64,000 nucleotides of DNA from Limnephilus marmoratus (GCA_917880885.1 OU862916.1:53542831-53606830), one strand, 5' to 3'; positions 1 through 10,636 are shown, counted from the stretch's first letter. The notes: generated by a model from the sequence alone, not told the origin. Numbers and translations are program-made.

Positions 1-2055
1 TTCGTATAATGGTGACAATATATTTGCCATATTTGGAATAAAATTACGATAATAACTAATCATACCTAATAAACTTCTTAAATTATTTAAATCACTAGGT
101 GCTGGTGCATTTAAAATGGCTTCTTTATTCCGTTCACACGGTTGAATCCCTTGTTCACTTATTTTATAACCTAAAAACTCAATAACTTTTAAATTGAATT
201 CACACTTGTCACTATTCACTGTTAGATTACAATGTTTCAACCTTTCTAACACGACACATACGTTTTTCTCTAAATCGTCTTCGTCTTCCCCTATCACGAT
301 AATATCATCCAAATAAAACGTCATGTTCTGTAATCCTGACAAACAATTTGCCATTGCCTTTGCAAATATAGCTGGCGCGGGAGATAACCCGTACACTAAC
401 CGCTTATACTGAAACAATCCTAAATGGGTATTGATTGTTGTAAAACGCCTACACTCCTTTTTTAAAACAAATTGACTATACGCCGATTTAAGATCGATTT
501 TTGCAAAAACTTTCCCACCATTTACTTCCGTTAATAGCTCCTCTATCCTAGGTAATGGATATTTGTCAACTAATAACTGATTATTCACTGTCGATTTATA
601 ATCACCACATAATCTAATACTACCGTTTTTCTTAATTACTGGAACAATTGGACTTGCAAACTCACTAAACTGGACTTGTTCTATAATACCGTCTGACAGT
701 AAACTATCTAACTCCCTTTCGACTTTTTCTTTCAAAGCGAACGGCATAACTCTGTGATTACGAAATATCGGAATAGCGGTCTCTTTTAAAGTTAAATTCA
801 CTTCGTACTTATTAAATTTTCCTAGTTTATCCGTAAAAACTTCCGGGAATTTTTTTACTAATCGCTGCTTCAAAGTATTCTGTTTTATACTGTTTACGAT
901 TCCGTTAATCCCGACGTTAAAAAGATTCATAAAATCACGCCCCACTATCGATAACGAAGCACTTGTGACAACAACAAATTTCAAATTGTGACACTGACCG
1001 TTAAATTCCACTTGTGGCGTAATTGTACCTACCACTTTCACGAGCGTATTGTCAAAACCCCGTAGACTAATGTCTTCGTGCACTAGCTTGATTCTACTGA
1101 ATTTACTGAAATAACACTCCTTGGAAATTACGCAACAAGATGCTCCAGAATCTACCATGAATTTACTCTTGATCCCGTCTAGTGAAACTTCAATAAAAAA
1201 TGGTTCGACACTATTAACTTCACCCAACTTTGTGTCCGACAACAAAGTATTCACACTCTTACGTGTTGAGGAACGCTTGCACTGTTTTGCGAGATGACCC
1301 TTCGTACTGCAAATTTTACATAAATAATTTTTATATCTACATTCCGTCGCGATGTGATTATTGTGACCACAAACGGTACAATTTTGTTTCACAGCGTTCG
1401 CTGGCGACTGTGACCGTGCCCTGTTGCTATGCCCGAAACGCTTCACGTCTCTGTCTTTCACACGCGAATTATTAAAAGAGAGTCGACCGGCCTTGAGCTG
1501 TACATTAGCGTAAACCGTATTATCAACTCGGGACTGCGCTTGAGTTGAAGCTACGAGGTCAATGCACTCGGCGACTTGTAAACATTTTTCGAACGAGTGT
1601 AATTCACCCTCGAGAAATAATTTTTCCCTTACCTTTCCTGGTTTACAACCCAAAACAAAGAAATCCCTTAAATTTACTGATAAACTATTCCCAAATTTGC
1701 AATTAGTAGAAAGAGACTTTAACCGCACTGCAAACTCACGGATTGATTCGTCATTTCTTTGTTTAGCACTGTAAAACTTAGATCTCTCTTCAAAAAAACA
1801 TTTCGTTGAACAACAATACTCATCAAGTTTAGATATCAAATCTTCTAACTTAATATCTGTTACCTTTTTAGGAATGCACAAATTAACCAATAAGGAAAAA
1901 CAATCATCTTTCAATGCATTCAGGAAAATAGCCCTTTTTTTATCATCCGATGCAAACTTTTCATCATTCACGAGGAGAAATTGTCCGAGGCGGACCTTGA
2001 AGTTCTCCCAGTTCCCGTCACGCAAACTGAAGGACTCCAATCCTCGAGACTCCAT
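1..2055 (-). CDS. Ty3/gypsy Gag-Pol polyprotein, 5' part (cut by window edge)
   Basis: One minus-strand frame runs without a stop from an ATG at 2055-2053 to base 1, at least 685 codons, so the 3' part of pol lies outside the window. In order it shows a Gag region (about residues 1-220), two CCHC zinc knuckles with spacing C-X2-C-X4-H-X4-C at 226-239 and 246-259, an aspartic protease active site DSGA at 302-305, and a reverse transcriptase from about residue 446 with catalytic YLDD at 581-584. RNase H and integrase would follow beyond base 1. Gag and Pol share one frame with no frameshift, and two knuckles are present; both remind me of Mag-type Ty3/gypsy elements, but the lineage is inference. 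Gag packages the element RNA and Pol copies it into DNA. The start was chosen because it is the first ATG in frame after the leader. Lack of stops suggests a young copy. Confidence 0.93.
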   Translation of the reverse strand, partial: MESRGLESFSLRDGNWENFKVRLGQFLLVNDEKFASDDKKRAIFLNALKDDCFSLLVNLCIPKKVTDIKLEDLISKLDEYCCSTKCFFEERSKFYSAKQRNDESIREFAVRLKSLSTNCKFGNSLSVNLRDFFVLGCKPGKVREKLFLEGELHSFEKCLQVAECIDLVASTQAQSRVDNTVYANVQLKAGRLSFNNSRVKDRDVKRFGHSNRARSQSPANAVKQNCTVCGHNNHIATECRYKNYLCKICSTKGHLAKQCKRSSTRKSVNTLLSDTKLGEVNSVEPFFIEVSLDGIKSKFMVDSGASCCVISKECYFSKFSRIKLVHEDISLRGFDNTLVKVVGTITPQVEFNGQCHNLKFVVVTSASLSIVGRDFMNLFNVGINGIVNSIKQNTLKQRLVKKFPEVFTDKLGKFNKYEVNLTLKETAIPIFRNHRVMPFALKEKVERELDSLLSDGIIEQVQFSEFASPIVPVIKKNGSIRLCGDYKSTVNNQLLVDKYPLPRIEELLTEVNGGKVFAKIDLKSAYSQFVLKKECRRFTTINTHLGLFQYKRLVYGLSPAPAIFAKAMANCLSGLQNMTFYLDDIIVIGEDEDDLEKNVCVVLERLKHCNLTVNSDKCEFNLKVIEFLGYKISEQGIQPCERNKEAILNAPAPSDLNNLRSLLGMISYYRNFIPNMANILSPLYE

Positions 2056-2511
2056 GTTCCCAATGCCCAGAAGGTACCCAAATCGAGAGAAAGAAAACAG
2101 AAAAAACAAAAACTTCCCAATGAGGCTTCTTCTTCTGCCGTCTGCTCCCTGGACCCTGCTCCGGAAACTGCTCCTTGACCCTGTGAATTGATGGCTCCTT
2201 CCAGACCCGTCACACAGTAACACCGATGGCTACCCCAGATCACTCCTGCGACCTGGATCTCCGATCCTTGACCCTCAGAGATGTCGATTGACGCTGGACC
2301 TCCCGTGCTTCCCCCTTCCGAAAAGCTGGCTGGCTCCAGTGTCTTCTTGCACTTCACTCCTTGCAGTGAAGTGTTGGAATAATTTCGGTCCGGCCTTTCT
2401 TACCGACCCGAAATAATAATGTTACCGCGTATTTTTGCCAAATTTTTGTGCCAAATTTTTTTTGCGCGTCGATTCTTTTCGCGATATTTCTGCCGTATTG
2501 TGCAGAATCGT
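2056..2511 (-). other. Gypsy untranslated leader between PBS and gag
   Basis: This stretch lies between the primer binding site and the gag ATG, where LTR elements carry leader and packaging sequence. It has short open frames on both strands, but none has a recognisable domain and they overlap the leader, so I do not call them genes. Confidence 0.6.
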
Positions 2512-2529
2512 GTACCGTAGGCTGCGCCA
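2512..2529 (-). promoter_or_regulatory. Primer binding site of the gypsy element
   Basis: On the minus strand this reads TGGCGCAGCCTACGGTAC. The TGG start matches the CCA end of a tRNA, and the site lies one base after a plausible LTR end in CA, as expected for minus-strand cDNA priming. I cannot name the tRNA with certainty. Confidence 0.8.
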
Positions 2530-2530
2530 C

Positions 2531-2854
2531 TGTTAAATACAGACTCGAGTGTAGGCGAGGTTATTTATAAATAATGCGCGTATTGGCGATATGGATATTT
2601 ATTATAAGTAATGGCTATAAATACGTCCTAACTAACGTGTTGGCGGTTGGAAAAAGAGAGTGAGGAGAGGCCTGCATCTCCTTTTATATGCGGGATCACC
2701 TGTCTCGCTCTTGTATGGCCGGAAACAGGTGTGCCACCCTAAAACCTCTCTCACACAATCCTTACTCGCCTTTCGAATCAGTACATGTAACTTACGATGT
2801 ATAATATTTCTCCCAGGGTAAGAAGATAATAATATGGACATGGACAGTCATACA
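2531..2854 (-). mobile_element. 5' LTR of the gypsy element (outer border approximate)
   Basis: The inner border is clear: the minus strand ends in ...TTTAACA just before the primer binding site. It contains a TATA box at 2681-2688 and an AATAAA signal at 2598-2603, in the order expected of U3, R and U5. The outer border is set at a TGTATGAC start at 2854, giving about 324 bp, but other TGT starts nearby are possible. The partner LTR is outside the window, so neither identity nor target duplication can be checked here. Confidence 0.7.
2681..2688 (-). promoter_or_regulatory. TATA box of the gypsy LTR
   Basis: The minus strand reads TATAAAAG here, about 80 bases before an AATAAA signal (2598-2603) and about 150 bases before the LTR end. 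This fits a polymerase II start for the element RNA. Confidence 0.55.
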
Positions 2855-2961
2855 TCTCTGTCCCTGCGCACTACCTACTTGCTTTATTCACATTCACCGC
2901 CTCCAGTGGATCATGAAACCTGTTCCCGATTTTTTCAAGGCCTTAATTTAACTGGACTTTA

Positions 2962-3925
2962 GTAATAATAATAATTGGATAATTTGTATAAAAATCACCT
3001 CAAGTGTACAATTTATTTTGAGTTCTCAGGCTCTATCTAGTTGTATTATTTACAAACAGATACAGAAAACATAGTTCCTGGGAAGTCACTTCTGATAAAC
3101 ATACTTTTATTTGAAAGTTTATGCTTGGAAAAAATACGACTTTGCACGCTGAGGACACTATATTCAAAACATTGGACACATTTTACATTTTTCGCTACCC
3201 TCCACCACCGTTGATATTACATTTATGAGGACTCCAGATATATCTACAGCCTGTATGTCGGACGAATATCTACAGCTCATATGTTTGACTAATATTTATG
3301 AACTTCAGAGTGAGGACTAATATCTACAGAGCTAAGGTCGGACGAATATCTATGACGGTCCCAGTGGTGACTAATCTATGGAGCGTAGGTTGGACTAATA
3401 TCTACAGAGGGCAGCTGAGCAAGAGGTTGTACGGAAAAGCATAAATTACTTCAATTACGTAATAACTAATCTAACCTAACCTAACCTAACCTAACCCAAC
3501 CTCTGCCAGTGCTGTAGATATTCGTCTACACTTTGGTTCTCATAGATATTAGTCAGCAGTTTGAGCTGTAGATATTCGTCCTCACTTTGGTTCTCATAGA
3601 TATTAGTCCGATTTGTTCAGTTTTTGGAATTCCTGTAGATATTACTAGACGCTTCCTTTATGAGAAATAGTTATTTTGAAAGATTGGAGAATTTTAGGAC
3701 TGAAGATTTTTTATCAAATTAACCTTACAAATCTAACAAGTTCTTATTTACTTACATGTTTACACAATTAGTTATTTACAATATCGTGGGCTGTGAAAGT
3801 GATGGTAAAAAGTTTTTGACTTTATGCATACGATTATAGTTAATAGTTTTGAGTTAACCTCTAAATTCTGCCGCATCCGTGATCATTTTTAAATCATGTC
3901 AGTCCATTCCAGCACATGCATCAGC
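2962..3925 (-). mobile_element. LINE 3' untranslated region, split by a small transposon
   Basis: Read on the minus strand, this is a LINE 3' end finishing in an (ATT)n tail at 2962. It matches, piece by piece, the copies at 5958-6480, 20848-20980, 25706-26150, 36778-37142 and 51222-51375. The copy is interrupted at 3230-3656 and resumes to the right. No coding sequence remains. The family resembles CR1/L2-type LINEs because the 5958-6480 copy keeps an RT C-terminal relic. Confidence 0.7.
3230..3656. mobile_element. 427-bp element with inverted 27-bp arrays and 8-bp target duplication
   Basis: Both sides carry the 8-base direct repeat TTTATGAG (3222-3229 and 3657-3664), and the interrupted LINE tail continues on each side. 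The left half holds about six copies of a ~27-bp unit with core GACTAATATCTACAG. The right half holds about five copies in the opposite orientation. Between them is a (CCTAA)5 run at about 3474-3499. An 8-bp duplication fits hAT or P-type elements, but the ends are not a clean hAT terminus, so the superfamily is open. Confidence 0.75.
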
Positions 3926-4951
3926 AGTCAACCAGCGAGCATGGAAGAGTATTTTTAATGGTTTTTTTTGGTTTGTAGCATGCCCATTTTTTCAATTAGT
4001 ATTCCTCCACTTTTTAGCATATTTATCTTTTTTCTTTTGGGTTTGGTTTCTGTTCCATGTAAAACTACAGTCAGCAGTGGAACCGGTCTAGTACAACAAT
4101 CTAGTACAATAACTTCCTAGTACAACAATCTGGTACCTAAACAAAGTAGCTAAATAATATTACTGTGTATTTAAAATGTGAAAACCTTTTCGAAGAAGCT
4201 TTATGACTTGCAATTTGACGACTCGTAAATCCCATCAGATTTTCGTAGAAAATCTCCTTTGTTTCATAAAAGCTGTTCTAACAAAAAATCAATTTGCAAA
4301 GATGTCTATTTAACAATAAAGTCAGTTTTAGCATGGTTTTAGCATTGACGGTTATTGTTATTAATTATGAATGTGACCTTTTCATTATATTATATTCTCT
4401 ATTTTTGCTTTATGATTTGAGATTTACAGTCATATGGCTTTAATGCTGCTCTACCTATTGAATATATTTACAATGGTAGAGAAATTACTTGAAGTACAAG
4501 TTACAGTAAACGTGCTTTTTAGATTCTTACAGAATATTGATTTAAGTGTTATCAAGAATTAAATAAAAACTGTAATGCACATTCATTTTAAATTTGCTAC
4601 TTTGAAACAAGTTGTACTTTTCATTCCTATTCCTTTGACAAGCACAAGGTGTTTATGCATATTCAGTCAAACTACGGTTCACAAAGCAATATAATTTTTG
4701 TAAATATATATGCACATATATTCTAGTACCAAAATGTGCATTTGACACCTACGTACGTTTGGCTCCATTGGGACAATAAAGTTTTATAACTGTTTGCATT
4801 TAAAATATCTTGGTTCTTACAAGGAGTAATTTATTCAATCTCATGCGATATTGCTTCCAAAATTCCACGGATTTTGAATTCGACAATACAATATTGTTTG
4901 TTTACATGGGTATGCTAAATTCCGTTGGCTCCTAACTTGCATCCGAGATCG
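3926..4951. other. AT-rich DNA, nothing recognised
   Basis: I see no coding frame with a domain, no repeat shared with the rest of the window and no RNA-like structure here. Confidence 0.5.
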
Positions 4952-5245
4952 AAAAACAAAAGGAGCTTTTCATCTCGAGACATGGATTATTTACTCACTT
5001 ATTCAGCTTGTCCTTTTGATTAAGGTTGCAACATTGCTAACTCTTGCGATTTACCCCTGGCGAGAACTTACAGATGGAGATTTGTTTGCCTAAAATTGAC
5101 TAAAATTTAAACAAGAAAGGAGCTTTTCAACCCGAAGAACGGATTTATTTGGTCTTGTCTATGGCTTGCCCTTTCGATTATAGTTTGAATATTGCTAATA
5201 GTGTAACCCCGGTGAGAACTTACAGATGTAGATTTATGTAGGTAT
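4952..5245. repeat. Diverged tandem duplication, ~158-bp period
   Basis: Two blocks starting near 4959 and 5117 share AAGGAGCTTTTCA at the left, a central GCTTGYCCTTT block and AGAACTTACAGATG at the right, with many substitutions between. This is an old two-copy tandem repeat of unknown origin. Confidence 0.7.
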
Positions 5246-5957
5246 TTGCATTCGGAGTTGGGATATGAAAAAAGCACGGCGTTCCACCCCTTCCGGGAGA
5301 TGTGGGGGCGGGATAACAATAGCAGACAATATTGTAAAACAACGACCGGGGGTTGGTTGTTGGTTCCAGGAAGGTTTTGCGGAAACGATCGCACGTGTCG
5401 CACTCGCTGTTGAAATACTACCAATTGTTTGTCCATCTTTGCTTTTCGAATGGAATAATATTTTTTATTTAAATTTTGATTTGCTACAAACCTTTCGATA
5501 TAAGAAATATATATATTTTTTTAATGGTGTCATTACTTCTCTACTCTCTTTTCATGACAAGTTTCTATTAAATGATAAAAATTTATAAATACTATGGTAA
5601 CTAAAAGTATTTTTCTCTGATGGTGATATGAGGTTCAAATATGATATTATGTTATTTTGGTTATTTTGTGGGAATGTGCTTTCACATAATATGTTTGCAT
5701 AATAAGTAGGAACCTTCTTGTTCCAGAAAGGAATAGGTATGCCTGTTTTCAGTATCGCCATGATGAGAAGCCTGAGAATCAAAACGTTGCCTTGCTTTAA
5801 GTGGCTTTAGCTACGTTAATAATTATTGTTTTATAGCAAGATCTAAATAGTTCAGTACCTACCTTCTAACGTTCCTTATCTCACTAAAATGTGAATGACG
5901 TACCTAGTCCAAAAAATGTCTACCATGCATTATGTAGGTACGTTGATGTATTGTTAT
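5246..5957. other. No recognised feature
   Basis: Short open frames here (about 5265-5588 and 5552-5782) have no domain and overlap on opposite strands. I see no shared repeat. Confidence 0.45.
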
Positions 5958-6480
5958 AATATTAATAATGATAATAATTTAATAATTTGTAGAGCGCCGT
6001 TTTTGTGAAAAATCACCTCAAGGGCGCTGTGCAATGTATTACTAATTTTGAGGCTCTATTTAATTTTATTATTTACACATAGATACAGATAACATTCTTA
6101 CCTGGCAGGTCACTTCCGACGGCTTTGTTCGCGGAGGACATTATATTTAAAACACTGGACATTGCACTATTTACTATTTACCCTCCCACCCCCCTGTAGA
6201 ATTTAGGATTCTTGAGGACTGGAGATTACCATGAAATAACCTTTACAAAAGCTTACAAATAAGATTTTTTTACAGTTTTACGCAATTAGTTATTTACAAT
6301 GTTTTTGGTAGTGAAGGAAAAGGTAAAAGGTTTATGAATTTATGAATACGACTGTCTGAAAAGGTGAGTTTTAAGTTTAGGTCTAAATTCCGCCAAGACT
6401 GTGATCATTCTTATTCCATTCCAGGTCCAGGTCCAGGCTTGGTCCTGACTCTCCGAAAGCGCGCTCACCGAACTTAGTAT
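5958..6480 (-). mobile_element. LINE 3' end with trace of RT C-terminus
   Basis: On the minus strand the left part is the same 3' untranslated region as at 2962-3925, ending in an (ATT)n-like tail at about 5958. Upstream of it, near 6430-6480, a short frame reads KFGERAFGESGPSL, which resembles the FGxRxFxxxGPxLWN block at the end of CR1/L2-type LINE reverse transcriptases. The rest of the frame is broken, so this is a dead, 5'-truncated copy. Confidence 0.7.
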
Positions 6481-6968
6481 CTGGTGTGTGCTTTGGTTCC
6501 TTTAACCTTCCGATAGCTGAGGTCGCTGCTGACCTCAGGGTTGACTCTCGAGAATTGGAATTTTATACATATCGTGTACATAGCTCTACTTCTAGGTACC
6601 GATTTTTGCAGCTAGTACTAACTGAACAACATTAAAAAAAATAATAGCGAACTATTAAATTATACCTATCTATTAATGCTTTACATTTTCTGATCATTAC
6701 AATATCATCTGTTCCGCATAAAGTAATACTTGTGACAAGTACCCCGCATAGACAATATGGCACTAGATACATTGCTTTCTGACCCCATCTGGTCACATCG
6801 GATATCCGAAATGTTCAGCAACCATAAACCCTAATCACTTTACATGGTCAACAACGAGAAACTTTTGCTCCTAGGAAATAACAAATGATAAACTTTTCGA
6901 AAACTACTTTTTGTTCACAAGTGTGCAAGGACTAGATTGCCTGTTTCGACATTATATTCCCGAATAAA
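6481..6968. other. No recognised feature
   Basis: It may contain further decayed LINE coding sequence at its left end, but I cannot read a frame. Nothing else was recognised. Confidence 0.4.
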
Positions 6969-7412
6969 TCTATAAATCTATCCATCCATCCATCCATCCA
7001 CATAAATAAAAATGAATCGCCGAAATGTATGTACGCGCATAACTTCCAAACGACGGCATCAAATTGGATAATTTTTTTTTATCTGTGTTCGTTATTGTCA
7101 GGACAAGGTTTGTATAAAACTCCTGGTAAGCTATGACATTATGAAATTTGTATAAAAAAATTGCAATAGGTGGCACGCGAGCTGTTTGAAAACTGAATGT
7201 ACCGGGACTGGAGGGGGGAACTCGGGAAGGGGTTCGCGGGAAGGGGGAAATGGGGGAGAGTGGAGTGGGGAGAGGGAAGGCGGAGGGGGCGGAGTGGGAA
7301 CGCGAGGGGGGAAGGGGAGGCGAAAGGGGAACGGAATGAATGGGAAAGGACACGCAAGGAGAAACAATTTCTTTATTAAATGGCGTAGCAACGCATGCCG
7401 GGAACCAGCTAG
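6969..7412 (+). mobile_element. Non-autonomous Helitron, 444 bp
   Basis: It begins TCTATAAATC after an A at 6968 and ends CAGCTAG before a T at 7413, matching the Helitron pattern of A|TC...CTRR|T insertion. Early sequence (about 7010-7050) has the AAATGAATCGC and CGCATAACTTC blocks often seen at insect Helitron 5' ends. The middle holds (ATCC)n at about 6980-7000 and a purine-rich G tract at about 7200-7350. A truncated relative lies at 10637-10840. It has no Rep/helicase frame. Confidence 0.6.
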
Positions 7413-7909
7413 TAATTAATAAAATTAGATATTTGAATACTTAGTTCAATTTGATATTTTTAACATACATTTATATTTTGTTATTGACCGATATTTTTTA
7501 CGATTGTTTAGAAGTAATTCTTGTAGAATCTAGAATTACTGTAACCATGCATAGAGATATACAATATCAATGTAACCATGTCTGTTTTAACAAAATCACT
7601 ATCTACCTCCCAACTCCTCCCAACAAGCACAACGGGGTGTTGCATCCGAAACTGCGTGGAATTATACAGTTTCTTTTGAATGGTAGGTAAATAATATGTA
7701 AGATATATTTCAAATTGAAATGATATTACAGGAAATAATTTAAATAAATAAATTATGGTTAGAGAAAGGTCGGAGCTGGATAAATTTCATTCAGGTAGGA
7801 ACCAATCATATTCTCGTTTTAAGACCAAACAGGGGCTTGAAATCAAACTTCAATTTATTTTCAGTGATCCAGTTCTCCAAAGTTACTGAATATTGGCCTG
7901 TGTCGTATA
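7413..7909. other. No recognised feature
   Basis: AT-rich sequence with only short uninformative open frames. Confidence 0.4.
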
Positions 7910-8578
7910 TCTTAATATTATATAAAGTCGGGTTGGTTACGCCATTTATAACTCAAGAACGGCTGGACCGATTTTTATAATCTTTGGTTTGTTGGATTTG
8001 TCTCTGTCCCGAATAGCTATTAAAACATCGGAAAAATTCACAAAAAAATATATGAAGAGTATTCTTTTCCTCATACATTTTGCATGGAACGAATTCTCAT
8101 TTTTTGAAAGAGCTGCAGCAATATAGTGATAAATATAGTATTGAATGGTGAGTGAATTCCAAAAATTCAAAAACGTCAAATGTCAATACGCTGATTGTTT
8201 TACTTTTGTTCTTAAACATATAATGCTGCCCCTCTTTCTTACACACTAAATGTCAATAGTCGAGAATGAGACAAACGGTGAACGTATGTCTGCACCCCTC
8301 CAAAGGAAAAATACAATAATTTTAAGAAATCTCCCTCACACGTATAAAGAAAATGAAACGCAATTCCCGTAAGTAAGTAGAAAAGTAAGTATCACAAAAA
8401 ATATAAATCCGTTCACAACGCCAACTCTGAACAAAAACAAAACATGGACAGTTGCGAATCGATAATTGCTTCATTGTGTAATTTTTAACATAATAAAAAA
8501 ACTGAATTTAATTCAGCTAATAAGTTTAAACAACAGTTATTGATTCTGTGGTGGTACGGAGTTCACCGGGTCAGCTAG
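7910..8578 (+). mobile_element. Non-autonomous Helitron, 669 bp
   Basis: It begins TCTTAATATTATATAAAG after an A at 7909 and ends GGGTCAGCTAG before a T at 8579, the canonical A|TC...CTAG|T arrangement. About 7950-7975 it carries AAGAACGGCTGGACCGATTT, a block I know from many insect Helitron 5' regions. The 3' end TTCACCGGGTCAGCTAG is a widespread Helitron terminus. No Rep or helicase domain is encoded, so it depends on an autonomous element for rolling-circle transposition. Confidence 0.75.
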
Positions 8579-9076
8579 TTTTAAATTAAATTGTGAGCTA
8601 TGGGTGTGCGTGCGGTAGTACCTATCTACTTACTATCAGTAAGATAAGGACTGAATTACAGAAACATTATTATTTGGTTAGAGACAACTAATTGTAAATA
8701 AATTGTAAACCAAATCTATTTTGATATAAATATACTATCATATCTTTGTTATTAAAATTTATCGTAATACCTACCGATGCAATAATTAGATAAATTTTTC
8801 TTCCGGACCGGAATTATAACAACAAGCATCCATTATCATGACAAACTTAGTTGTACAAGATAACTCTTATGTAGCTGTGTACATCTCTAAACCAACAACT
8901 CCGATAAAAATATTATCATAAGGATAATTTTGTCATCGATGAGACAATTGGAAAAATCGTCGAATAATTGGATAATTTGTAGTGTGTTGATACACAGATA
9001 ATTTTGTGGTGCATACACTGCATACCAATTTATTTTAATGAGTCTGAATTCGATCGAACAACGTAAAACAATTTCT
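8579..9076. other. No recognised feature
   Basis: A fragment near 8960-8985 (AATTGGATAATTTGTAG) resembles the LINE tail of 25706-26150, but too little remains to call it. Confidence 0.4.
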
Positions 9077-9420
9077 AATATTTAATTAAATGAAGACAAT
9101 ATAAGCGAAACTCAATCGAAAATCTGAAAACAGAAAAATCAGAAAAAGATATTGACACATCTGGGACACGAACCCAGGACCTCTCGCTTACCGGGCGAAC
9201 GCGCTAACCACTGCGCCACCGTGTCGATATCCAATTCGGTCACTTTTAACTGTATCATACTTCGACTAAGAACCACCCACACTATCTTCATTTTTCTTAA
9301 CGCATGTACTATTGGCTGCTATCTTTATGTCCCAGATGTGTCAATATCTTTTTCTGATTTTTCTGTTTTCAGATTTTCGATTGAGTTTCGCTTATATTGT
9401 CTTCATTTAATTAAATATTA
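9077..9420 (-). mobile_element. SINE-A, tRNA-derived, head-to-head inverted copy
   Basis: Minus strand: a tRNA-derived SINE with a polymerase III A box near GGCGCAGTGGTTAGCGCG and a B box GGTTCGTGTCC (about 9155-9225), then a tail rich in TTTTTCTG and ending in AAATATT. Plus strand from 9331: the tail is repeated, starting inside the T-arm (TCCCAG). The tail arms 9077-9167 and 9331-9420 are identical as far as I can read, including a variant (ATGTGTC) not seen in other copies. Other copies lie at 17762-18010, 36094-36310 and 56791-57025. Confidence 0.85.
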
Positions 9421-9469
9421 CAATTTGAGGTTTTACTCATAAAGTTAAAATAGAAAAAATAAAAATAAA

Positions 9470-10027
9470 ACAATTTCTTTTCGTGTAACTGGCCCGCTCA
9501 TTTGGAACAAACTTCCCTCAGCTCTTACTAATATCCAGAACTTGACTGAATTCAAAAGAGCTTTAAAAACAAACTTATTTAAAAAATCATACCTTTTATG
9601 AATTTTAACTCCTTTTCAATCTACTATAATAAGCCATGTTCCTCAAGTTTCTGGTAATTGTTTGGTTTCGATTACCTCCTTGCTATAGTTTTATGTGCAC
9701 TCTGAATTTGTATTATTTCTAAATGTTAACTGCCTCCTGTTCTATATAATTTAGTTTAAATGATTCTTGTTGAATGGCACCATGATGGTTTATCATTATA
9801 TATTGTCCTGTGCCAAAACAGCACTCACTATTGTTGTTAATATTGTTCTTTAGGAATTGCTTTGTATATTTTTGTATATTCGTTATTTCACATTATTTAA
9901 CTAATTTTTTAAGGACTCGTAAGGAATACTGTAGGTTAATTTTAAGTTTATTATAATTAAGCGCACTTGAAGTGAAATATCACAAAACTGCGCTATATAA
10001 ATACTACGTTATTATTATTATTATTAT
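9470..10027 (+). mobile_element. LINE 3' end (CR1/L2-like) with RT C-terminus
   Basis: The frame at about 9480-9600 reads a typical LINE RT C-terminal block: GPLIWNKLPSAL, then LTEFKRALKTNLFKK. It is followed by a 3' untranslated region and an (ATT)n tail at about 10010-10027. Just before the tail is a nested hairpin: GCGCA (9961-9965) with TGCGC (9989-9993), and GTGA (9972-9975) with TCAC (9980-9983). The copy is 5'-truncated. Confidence 0.8.
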
Positions 10028-10636
10028 AAATCTAGAAATACAAAACAACTCCATTATCGCAATAAATGAGAGTAAACATCATACGACCGGTCACCGAAAA
10101 TAAAGGATTAAAATCCTCGGTGTAGTGCTCGATGTGAGTAGCTGCCACTTGAAACAACAGGCGCTCAAGGGGTTACAATAAGACTTCAAACACACAATGT
10201 ACCTCCTCGGGTACTTACATATTTGCAGTCCAGTAATATTATACATAGGTAACTACGTTAAGGTGGATTCACACTGACGCAATAGCCGTGCTTGGATAAT
10301 TTTACAAATATATATTTTTTTTATTTAAGTGACGAGTCTTCACATTCTCCGTGTGCATACATATATTATTGCAATCACAGAGATAGTCCTATCGGGAGGT
10401 CACCGTTCAGAATCTTTAATAGGTACTTTTAATCTTTATGTATTCCTTGGTTTGATTGATAGTAATAAAACCATAGCTCTAAATTGGATTGTACTAAGTT
10501 TCTGCGGCACCCAAATATTTATAGTTTTTTGTTCAATTTGTAGAATTCCATGTTAATTATTTTATAAATTAAAAATAATCAAAGTTAATTCATATTTTTA
10601 CAAAATTCTATTAGTTTGTTATTCTAATGTGTAAAA
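10028..10636. other. No recognised feature
   Basis: AT-rich, with a 75-codon frame at 10329-10556 that has no domain and no homolog I recognise. Confidence 0.4.

Noticed and set aside
1968..2357. 129-codon minus frame near the gypsy gag start
   Set aside because: It overlaps the true gag frame in another phase and runs through the leader without a domain.
3474..3499. Telomere array
   Set aside because: Only about five CCTAA units inside a transposon; a similar short run is at 22908-22926. Interstitial, not a chromosome end.
5265..5588. 107-codon plus frame
   Set aside because: No domain; it overlaps a minus frame of equal length and has no intron or transcript signals I can support.
7131..7391. 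Proline-rich minus frames and glycine-rich plus frames
   Set aside because: They arise from the purine-rich tract inside a non-autonomous Helitron.
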